This document shows, in pieces, positions 43,904 through 50,271 of a DNA stretch of 64,000 nt (the stretch's first letter is position 1; the number at the start of each line of letters is the position of its first letter). A model generated the notes under the pieces. The model ran no database searches and was not told where the DNA came from. It worked only from the letters and a program-made list of their open reading frames with translations. Both the position numbers and the translations under genes were made by a program. This DNA is from Bryobacter sp. (GTDB lineage Bacteria > Acidobacteriota > Terriglobia > Bryobacterales > Bryobacteraceae), in assembly GCA_022843625.1 (NCBI GenBank), contig JALHNH010000010.1:1-64000 (forward strand), written 5' to 3'.

Positions 43904-44185
43904 TTACGTTCGAGTCGCATCCAGAAGCATCTCGACTCTGGCCTCAGCCGCCACCGCTTCCCCATGGACAATAGCTGGCTGAAACTCCCACTGCTCCAGT
44001 GCTTTCATCGCGCACTCTTCCAGCTCAGCGTACTCGGAAGAGATCACGCGGATCTCCTCCGCGCGTCCGCTAGCATTAACGACAAGGCTCATCACCACTT
44101 TCCCCTTCAGCCCTTTCGCAATCGCCTCATGCGCGTACACGGGCAACACCCTGCTCAATGTTCTGGGAGCGCTAGTTCTGAGCAA
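43904..44185 (-). CDS. TonB C-terminal-domain protein without membrane anchor
   Basis: A 93-residue protein consisting of the TonB C-terminal fold: VLPVYAHEAIAKGLKGKVVM, LVVNASGRAEEIRVIS and CAMKALEQWEFQPA. In complete TonB this domain contacts outer-membrane receptors, but the N-terminal transmembrane anchor and proline-rich spacer are absent. It begins at TTG 44185, with GGGGAGG a few nt upstream, directly after the TPR gene on the same strand. It may act as a protein-binding module or be the remains of a longer gene. Confidence 0.7.
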   Translation of the reverse strand: MLRTSAPRTLSRVLPVYAHEAIAKGLKGKVVMSLVVNASGRAEEIRVISSEYAELEECAMKALEQWEFQPAIVHGEAVAAEARVEMLLDATRT

Positions 44186-44195
44186 GGAGCCTCCC

Positions 44196-44753
44196 CTACT
44201 GCACCATCCGCTTCACCTTCGCCAGCGCCTGCTTCGCCATCGTATAGTCCGGCTCAATATCAATCGCCTGCTGAAAACAATCTCCAGCCATCCGGTACAT
44301 ATCCTTCACCACATAAGCTCGACCCAGGTTGTACCAGGGGTAATGATAGCTGTCGTAGCGAACACTCTTCGTAGCCTTCTCCAGCCACGGAATCGCATCG
44401 TCCACTTGCCCCTTCTCAATCAGGTACGCGCCAATATCGTTGTACGGGTTGCCAAAGGTCGGATCGATCTCAATGGCATGCTTGCATTCAACGATTGCAT
44501 CGTCGAGTCGCCCCTGAAAGCGATACGCCCAGCCGAGGAAGGTATAGGCTTCCGCAGTCGGGTGAAGATGTATCGATTTCTTGTAGAGGTCCATCGCTAA
44601 ATCTAATTCTCCATTCATCTGCATTTGGTATGCATCCTGGAACAATTGCGTCGCGAGTTCGACCCTCGGGTCGGTCATAAACTCATTACTATCCAAATCC
44701 CAGTCAGAAGGCAATCCCAAAAACGCACTACGCGTGAAATAAATCTTCAACAT
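44196..44753 (-). CDS. Tetratricopeptide-repeat protein
   Basis: A 185-residue protein with about four TPR units: ELDLAMDLYKKSIHLHPTAE, AYTFLGWAYRFQGRLDDAI, NPYNDIGAYLIEKGQVDDAI and PWYNLGRAYVVKDMYRMAG. There is no signal peptide, so it is probably a cytosolic protein-binding scaffold. ATG 44753 has TATTCT 9 nt upstream on the minus strand; an internal ATG 25 codons later precedes the conserved DPRVELATQLF and is possible. It is divergent from galU. Confidence 0.82.
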   Translation of the reverse strand: MLKIYFTRSAFLGLPSDWDLDSNEFMTDPRVELATQLFQDAYQMQMNGELDLAMDLYKKSIHLHPTAEAYTFLGWAYRFQGRLDDAIVECKHAIEIDPTFGNPYNDIGAYLIEKGQVDDAIPWLEKATKSVRYDSYHYPWYNLGRAYVVKDMYRMAGDCFQQAIDIEPDYTMAKQALAKVKRMVQ

Positions 44754-44761
44754 TTGTTAAG

Positions 44762-44768
44762 TAGAATA
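44762..44768. promoter_or_regulatory. Interlocked divergent -10 boxes (TPR gene and galU)
   Basis: TAGAAT on the plus strand (44762-44767) is 8 nt before galU ATG 44776. TATTCT on the minus strand (44768-44763) is 9 nt before ATG 44753. The two hexamers overlap by five bases. Neither gene has a Shine-Dalgarno. Confidence 0.55.
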
Positions 44769-44775
44769 AAACTAC

Positions 44776-45660
44776 ATGATTTCCAAAGTCCGAAAGGCCG
44801 TCTTCCCTGCCGCTGGTTTGGGCACACGTTTCCTGCCTGCAACTAAAGCCAGCCCCAAAGAGATGCTGCCTCTCGTTGATAAACCCATCATTCAGTACGG
44901 TGTCGAAGAAGCTCTGCATTCCGGCATTCAGAACATGATCATCGTCACCGGTCGCGGCAAATCGGCCATCGAAGACCATTTTGACGTCAGTTTTGAACTC
45001 GAACACACCCTCGAATCCAAAGGCAAAAAGGAAATGCTCTCTGCCGTCAGAGCCATTTCCGACATGATCGACGTTTCCTATGTACGTCAAAAGGAAGCAC
45101 TTGGCCTCGGTCACGCCGTCCTTAGAGCCAAAGAACTCGTCGGTCAGGAACCCTTTGCCGTCGTCCTCGCCGATGATGTCATCGACAGCGACGTCCCTTG
45201 CATCCGCCAACTCATCGACGTCTACGAATTCTACGGCGCCAGTGTTGTAGCCCTCATGGAAGTCCCCCGCGACCAGATCTCCAATTACGGCGTCGTCGAC
45301 GCCGAACCCGTCCCGCACAATGGCACCAAAGACCGACTCTTCCGCATCCGCAACCTGGTCGAAAAACCAAAGGCCGACGACGCCCCCTCCAACCTCGCCA
45401 TCATCGGCCGCTATATTCTAACCCCGGAAATTTTCACTTCTCTCGAAGAAACTCCCCCGGGTGCCATTGGCGAGATCCAACTGACCGACGGTCTCCGCCA
45501 CCTGCTCCGCTCCCGTCCGATTTACGGATTCCGTTTTGACGGCCAACGCTACGACGCCGGCGACAAACTCGGCTTCCTCAAAGCCACTGTCGAATTCGCA
45601 CTCAAGCGTGAAGACCTCGGCGGCCCCTTCCGTGAGTACCTCAAGGGAATGAAACTGTAG
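44776..45660 (+). CDS. galU: UTP-glucose-1-phosphate uridylyltransferase
   Basis: A 294-residue nucleotidyltransferase making UDP-glucose from UTP and glucose-1-phosphate, the precursor for cell-wall sugars, glycogen-related polymers and trehalose. VRKAVFPAAGLGTRFLPATK is the nucleotide-binding loop, KEMLPLVDKPIIQYGVEEA follows, and LADDVIDS, VEKPKADDAPSN and GEIQLTDGLRHLL complete the site. The next gene starts 7 nt after its stop, so they are probably co-transcribed. Confidence 0.96.
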   Translation: MISKVRKAVFPAAGLGTRFLPATKASPKEMLPLVDKPIIQYGVEEALHSGIQNMIIVTGRGKSAIEDHFDVSFELEHTLESKGKKEMLSAVRAISDMIDVSYVRQKEALGLGHAVLRAKELVGQEPFAVVLADDVIDSDVPCIRQLIDVYEFYGASVVALMEVPRDQISNYGVVDAEPVPHNGTKDRLFRIRNLVEKPKADDAPSNLAIIGRYILTPEIFTSLEETPPGAIGEIQLTDGLRHLLRSRPIYGFRFDGQRYDAGDKLGFLKATVEFALKREDLGGPFREYLKGMKL

Positions 45661-45667
45661 CGCACCT

Positions 45668-46639
45668 ATGACACCCTCTCAATTGCTACCGCCCGTCAAA
45701 CCAAGCGAAGCGGTGGCAATTGCCGAGCTCCTTCTCAAGCTCACTCAGGGTCGCCCCTGGTCCAACGACATCAGGGCCAAACTCTCCGGCGCATTGCCAA
45801 CACTCCACCTCGAAAAACTAACGGTCTCACCTCTTACACTCACCCCGGATCCAACTCACCCCACCACCTACTTCCTGATCATCGAGACGGAAGGCGCCCC
45901 CTGGCTCCTCCACTTCGCACCCGCTTCAGCCGCCACCACTCCGCTCTTCCCCAAGCCCCTGCTTCTGGCCCGCGTCCGCCCCGCCGGCGAACGTGAAATC
46001 ATCATCAATGCCATCACCGTCGCAGACAATCTCGGCACCATCGTGCAAGGCCTCTATCCAAACCTCCTCGCCCGCGCCACCTCGCTTCACAATCTCCAAA
46101 GCTTCGATAGAAATTCCAACCTCAAAGACGTCCTCAAGTCTTTCCCTAAGCGCCCCAATCTACTGCCCGCCATCCGCACCACTGAGCCCAACTGGCAACC
46201 CTACCTGCCTATCTTGCTCTCCAACTGGCGCGAAGGCTTCGTATCTATTCTCGAAAAGCAGACCACCCCGCCCAGCGCTGCAGAAGCCGAACCCTTTTCC
46301 CGCTTCAGCCAATTAGTACAAGACATCGCCAACCCGCGCACAATCGCCAGCTTCTACAACACTCTCCAGGCTAATGTAAAACATGGCTTCGACTTCGAAA
46401 TAGACCTCTCCCAACAGGCCAGTCTTGATATCGATCAACTCCACAATTTGCTCGACAACCTCAAACTCCTCGGGGTCTCTATCCAAAGTGTCGAACTCAG
46501 CTCACAGCTCCACCTGCCGGCCTTTGCCATGTTGCTCCAATCCCGCCAGATCGGCCTTACCTGCGACAGGGAGCTATCGATCAGCGGGCCGCGAACACAC
46601 TGGAAGGTCGAAGACGAACTTCTACCCCATCACAACTGA
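45668..46639 (+). CDS. Unrecognised protein co-transcribed with galU
   Basis: A 323-residue protein without signal peptide or membrane span. An N-terminal segment (AVAIAELLLKLTQGRPW) is followed by a mixed alpha/beta middle (YFLIIETEGAPWLLHFAP) and a C-terminal part with FDFEIDLSQQASLDIDQLHN and LKLLGVSIQSVELS. I do not recognise a family. It follows galU by 7 nt. Its last 59 bp overlap the end of the convergent ygfZ-like gene, and both frames look genuine. Confidence 0.7.
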   Translation: MTPSQLLPPVKPSEAVAIAELLLKLTQGRPWSNDIRAKLSGALPTLHLEKLTVSPLTLTPDPTHPTTYFLIIETEGAPWLLHFAPASAATTPLFPKPLLLARVRPAGEREIIINAITVADNLGTIVQGLYPNLLARATSLHNLQSFDRNSNLKDVLKSFPKRPNLLPAIRTTEPNWQPYLPILLSNWREGFVSILEKQTTPPSAAEAEPFSRFSQLVQDIANPRTIASFYNTLQANVKHGFDFEIDLSQQASLDIDQLHNLLDNLKLLGVSIQSVELSSQLHLPAFAMLLQSRQIGLTCDRELSISGPRTHWKVEDELLPHHN

Positions 46640-47525
46640 TGTGTTTGTCCCCGCCAAGATACTCAACTCCCAACACAGCAAATCCCACGCTGCAATTCTC
46701 AGCCGGAGAATGAACCACGCTCAACAAATGCCCCGCCCGGATGCCTCCGCCACATAGCTCCGCATCCTGAGCTGGCACCTTCCCACTGGCAACAACACTT
46801 ACAGCCGCCAGACCCTTGTGCACTGCCCCGCGAGCCCTCACACGTTCGACAATCTCCTGCCCCAGATAGCACCCCTTGGTAAAGTGCACTCCGTGCATCA
46901 GGCGTGTCTCCTGAATCAGATGTTTCTCGAGAATCTCAACTCCAAACCTCGGTTTCCCGTTCTCGTGCCGAACAACTTCCCAGGCCTCAAAGTCAGCCTC
47001 AGCCACTCCGCTCAACTTCGCCAGCCACTCCGCCCTCACCGCTACCGGCAGAATCAACCTCACCCCATCCACCCCAGTCTCATTGAGGCGCGCAATATAC
47101 CCGCCTCCAAACTCCACAATGCCATTCTGTACCGCAGGCACCGGCACACCCAAGCCAGCAGCGATAGCCGCCGCCTCAGGCCCTTCAATTCCAATCTCGA
47201 AATGACTCCCGGCCAGATCCTCCAGCGTCACGTCATCGGCAATGATGAACTGATCGAGATGTGCAAACAACTTCTCATGAGCACCAGCTTCCGTATCGAT
47301 CAGAAAATCGGCACCGGTACGCATGATGGTCGCATCGCTCTGGATCCGCCCCACTGCATTGAGAAAGAATGCATAACAACCCTGCCCCTCCTCAAGCCCG
47401 TTCACATGGTTCGAGCTCATCGCATGCAGAAGCCGCGCATTATCTTCACCATGCGCCAAAATGCGCCCGCGGCCACTTAAATCCCTCCACGCCGCACTCG
47501 TCCTCAGTTCTGAATAGCCCAACAT
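46581..47525 (-). CDS. ygfZ: YgfZ/GcvT-domain folate-binding protein
   Basis: A 314-residue member of the YgfZ (COG0354) family, tetrahydrofolate-binding proteins that help maintain iron-sulfur enzymes and tRNA modification by MiaB. The signature is KGCYLGQEIVERVRARG near the C-terminal third. The N-terminal GcvT-like part includes LHAMSSNHVNGLEEGQGCYA and FLNAVGRIQSD. ATG 47525 directly follows the stop of the membrane gene; the frame continues upstream, but that would lie within the neighbour. The 3-prime end overlaps the preceding convergent gene by 59 bp. Confidence 0.88.
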   Translation of the reverse strand: MLGYSELRTSAAWRDLSGRGRILAHGEDNARLLHAMSSNHVNGLEEGQGCYAFFLNAVGRIQSDATIMRTGADFLIDTEAGAHEKLFAHLDQFIIADDVTLEDLAGSHFEIGIEGPEAAAIAAGLGVPVPAVQNGIVEFGGGYIARLNETGVDGVRLILPVAVRAEWLAKLSGVAEADFEAWEVVRHENGKPRFGVEILEKHLIQETRLMHGVHFTKGCYLGQEIVERVRARGAVHKGLAAVSVVASGKVPAQDAELCGGGIRAGHLLSVVHSPAENCSVGFAVLGVEYLGGDKHISCDGVEVRLRPSSVFAAR

Positions 47526-47526
47526 C

Positions 47527-47910
47527 TCAAACTCCCCGCAGAGAGCGCAAATAAGCACCTGCTGCCACAACAGCCGCCGTGCCAATCAAAGCCGAAACTT
47601 GCCACCGCTTCCGCTTTTCAGGCGTAGCATCCGTTTTTGTCAAAAGGAAAATCATCGCAAACACGTGCAAAGCCAGCAGAAATTTGATCCCAAACCACAT
47701 ATGCCAGCCTTTGGGCGCACTGCCCATTAGCTGCATCATGTTGTAGAACCCACTCAAAAAAATCGCAACGATTCCGCTAAACACAGCATTACGGGCAATC
47801 GGCGCAACCATCGGCTGGCCTAGATAGGCGCCACCCACGGCGCCACCCACCATCGCGATTCCAGTAAAAATATGCAGCCAGCGCATCAATAGGGGCAGAA
47901 ACATTTCCAT
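47527..47910 (-). CDS. Four-helix membrane protein
   Basis: A 127-residue protein with four hydrophobic stretches (LHIFTGIAMVGGAVGGAYLG, AVFSGIVAIFLSGFYNMMQL, FGIKFLLALHVFAMIFLL, VSALIGTAAVVAAGAYL). The His in LLMRWLHIFTG and the later FLLALHVF resemble heme- or copper-related CopD/DUF2269-like proteins, but the family is not certain. ATG 47910 has TACACT exactly 6 nt upstream and no Shine-Dalgarno. ygfZ follows after 1 nt. Confidence 0.65.
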   Translation of the reverse strand: MEMFLPLLMRWLHIFTGIAMVGGAVGGAYLGQPMVAPIARNAVFSGIVAIFLSGFYNMMQLMGSAPKGWHMWFGIKFLLALHVFAMIFLLTKTDATPEKRKRWQVSALIGTAAVVAAGAYLRSLRGV

Positions 47911-47922
47911 AATTACAGTGTA
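47908..47922. promoter_or_regulatory. Interlocked divergent -10 boxes (membrane gene and MBL-fold hydrolase)
   Basis: CATAAT on the plus strand (47908-47913) is 8 nt before ATG 47922; TACACT on the minus strand (47922-47917) is 6 nt before ATG 47910. Each box touches the start codon of the opposite gene, and only 11 bp lie between the two start codons. No Shine-Dalgarno exists on either side. Confidence 0.55.
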
Positions 47923-48551
47923 TGATTCACTCCGTCATTCCGGTAGGTCTTTTATTTCAACAAAACTGCGCCGTCATCGCCGACGAAGACACCAGAGAAG
48001 CCTTCCTCATTGATCCGGGCGACGAACCAGGAATCATTCTCGCTGAAATTGAACGTCTGGGCGTAACTGTTAAAGCCATCCTCATCACCCACGCCCACCT
48101 CGATCACGTCAGCGCCCTCGCCGAAACAAAAGAGGCCCTCAATGTTCCAGCCTACATGCACCCCGGCGAGCAACCCCTCTACAACGGAATCGTCCAGCAA
48201 GCGGCCATGTTCGGCCTCCCCGCCCCCCGAATGACCACCATCGATCACCCACTCGCCGAAGGAATGCAACTCCAGCTCGGCAAATATACCCTCAACGCCC
48301 TTGAAACCCCGGGCCACTCCCCCGCCAGCATCAGCTTCTACATTCCGCTGGCACAGCGGGTCATCGCCGGCGACACCCTTTTCCGCCGCTCCATCGGCCG
48401 TACAGACCTGCCCGGCGGTAATTCAGCGCAACTTTTGAAGAGCATCCGCACGAAGCTTTTAACTTTGCCTCCAGAGACTGAAGTCTACTCAGGCCATGGC
48501 CCGGAAACTACCATCGGCGATGAAGCCCGCCATAACCCCTTCCTCAAATAG
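47922..48551 (+). CDS. Metallo-beta-lactamase-fold hydrolase (glyoxalase II-like)
   Basis: A 209-residue cytosolic hydrolase of the GloB/YcbL group. The zinc motif is THAHLDHVSAL; further ligands lie in TPGHSPASISFY and AGDTLFRRSIGRTDLPGG, and the C-terminal SGHGPETTIGDEARHNPF closes the site. It probably cleaves a thioester such as a glutathione or bacillithiol-like conjugate; the substrate is inferred only from the family. Its stop overlaps the convergent amidohydrolase by 8 nt. Confidence 0.9.
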   Translation: MIHSVIPVGLLFQQNCAVIADEDTREAFLIDPGDEPGIILAEIERLGVTVKAILITHAHLDHVSALAETKEALNVPAYMHPGEQPLYNGIVQQAAMFGLPAPRMTTIDHPLAEGMQLQLGKYTLNALETPGHSPASISFYIPLAQRVIAGDTLFRRSIGRTDLPGGNSAQLLKSIRTKLLTLPPETEVYSGHGPETTIGDEARHNPFLK

Positions 48552-50190
48552 AAGGCGCGACGTAAAGTTCCCGACCGCCCACAAACGTCCGCTCCACCCG
48601 GATGTCTTTGATTTTCTGGACATCCACATGTAGCGGGTCCGCACCCAGCACCACAAAGTCCGCCAGCTTCCCGGCTTCCAGCGTCCCTTTAAGATTTTCT
48701 TCAAAACTCGCATAGGCCGAATGTACAGTGAAAGCCGTTAGCGCCTCTTCAGCCGTCAGCCGTTGCTCCGCCGCGTACACCTTGCCTTCCGCGCTCCGTC
48801 TCGTCACCATGCTTTCAATCCGCAGCAACGGGTCCGCCACACTCACCGGCGAATCCGAGTTCCCCGGGATCTTGATCCCCAAATCCCACGCCGTCCGCGT
48901 CGCATGCAGAATCGAAAACCGCTTCGCCCCATACACCTCCATCTTGTCCCCGTGTTCATACAGATAAGAGTGCAACGCCAGCAGAATCCCCAGCCGCTTC
49001 GCCCGTTGCATCAGGGCCACCGGCATGATCGAAGCATGCTCAATCCGGTGCCGCGCATCCGCACGCGGATACTTCCTCTGCACCATCTCAATCGCATCCA
49101 GCACCATCGCAATCTCGCGGTCCCCATTCGCATGCACCGCCGCCTGCAACCCCGCCCGGTGTATCTTCTCAATCAGTAAATTCAAATCAGCCTGAGACCG
49201 CGCCGGCGGAATCCCGAAGTAATCGGGCCTGCCCTCATAAGGCTCAGATACCCAGCACGTCGCCCCCGACAGCGAGTTCCCCTGAAACACCTTCACTCCG
49301 CTAATCCGCAACCGCTCATCCCCAAACCCCTGCTCGAGGTTCAGTTCTTCCAGCCCCTCAACATAACTGGTCGACATCAGCACATTCATACGAGGAGCAG
49401 CCGCCCCACTCCGCACCACATCCTGCATCGCCCGCAGCCCCCACGGCGCCGTCCCGGCATCGGTAATACTCGTGATCCCTTTGGCGAGATAAGCCTGCAT
49501 CGTTGCAATCAATCCATCACGCATCTGCTCCCGCGTCGCCACCGGAAACGGCGGGCACTCCCTCACCACAATCAATCTTGCCGCCCCCTCGCGCAAAACC
49601 CCATTCGGCGTCCCATCCGCCTCGCGATCAAACGCCCCGCCCACCGGGTCTTTCGTAGCCTTGCTCACCTTCGCTGTCTCCAGCGCGAGGGAGTTCACTG
49701 TCGACACATGCCCGCTCGAGTGTCTCAGCAGAATATAGTGCTCAGTCGATACTTGATCCAAATCCCGCCGGTTCGGATGCCGCCCCAGCTTGGTATCCTC
49801 ATAGCGCTCCCCAAAGATCCAGCCTCCCTTCGGCACAATCTTGGCTTTCTCCTGCAACCGCGCAATCAGCTCAGCCATGCTCTTCACCGCCCCCGGCCGT
49901 AAGTCCACACTGCCGAGTGGCGACTCAAAACCATAGGTCGGGTTCGCGTGCAAATGCGCGTCGTTGAACCCCGGCACAATCGTCTTCCCCGCCGCATTCA
50001 GCATCCGGGTCGAAGGCCCCCGCAGTTGCCGCAGCGACGCCGCGCTCCCCAGCGCCAGAATCCGTCCATCTTTTACCGCCATCGCCTCCGGCCGACTTTT
50101 CGCCACATCCAGCGTCACAATATTGGCCCCGGTAACAATCAAATCCGCAGTCACCGTCTGCGCCATCAAAACAGTCAATGCAATCCACAT
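48544..50190 (-). CDS. Secreted YtcJ-type amidohydrolase
   Basis: A 548-residue amidohydrolase-3 family protein with a short signal peptide MWIALTVLMAQTVTA. The TIM-barrel metal motif is PGFNDAHLHANPT; HANGDREIAMVLDAI and HRIEHASIMP provide the other histidines, and GNSDSPVSVADPLLRIESMV is the family loop before the C-terminal beta-sandwich (ADFVVLGADPL). Substrates of YtcJ proteins are mostly unknown; export is unusual for intracellular amidases but common in Acidobacteriota. Confidence 0.88.
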   Translation of the reverse strand: MWIALTVLMAQTVTADLIVTGANIVTLDVAKSRPEAMAVKDGRILALGSAASLRQLRGPSTRMLNAAGKTIVPGFNDAHLHANPTYGFESPLGSVDLRPGAVKSMAELIARLQEKAKIVPKGGWIFGERYEDTKLGRHPNRRDLDQVSTEHYILLRHSSGHVSTVNSLALETAKVSKATKDPVGGAFDREADGTPNGVLREGAARLIVVRECPPFPVATREQMRDGLIATMQAYLAKGITSITDAGTAPWGLRAMQDVVRSGAAAPRMNVLMSTSYVEGLEELNLEQGFGDERLRISGVKVFQGNSLSGATCWVSEPYEGRPDYFGIPPARSQADLNLLIEKIHRAGLQAAVHANGDREIAMVLDAIEMVQRKYPRADARHRIEHASIMPVALMQRAKRLGILLALHSYLYEHGDKMEVYGAKRFSILHATRTAWDLGIKIPGNSDSPVSVADPLLRIESMVTRRSAEGKVYAAEQRLTAEEALTAFTVHSAYASFEENLKGTLEAGKLADFVVLGADPLHVDVQKIKDIRVERTFVGGRELYVAPSI

Positions 50191-50271
50191 ACTTCGAGTA
50201 CCTTAACAACTCTCTAAGTCATTTCCATGACAATCCTTCGCCTGAACCCTTTGCTAGAATAAAATTTCCTA

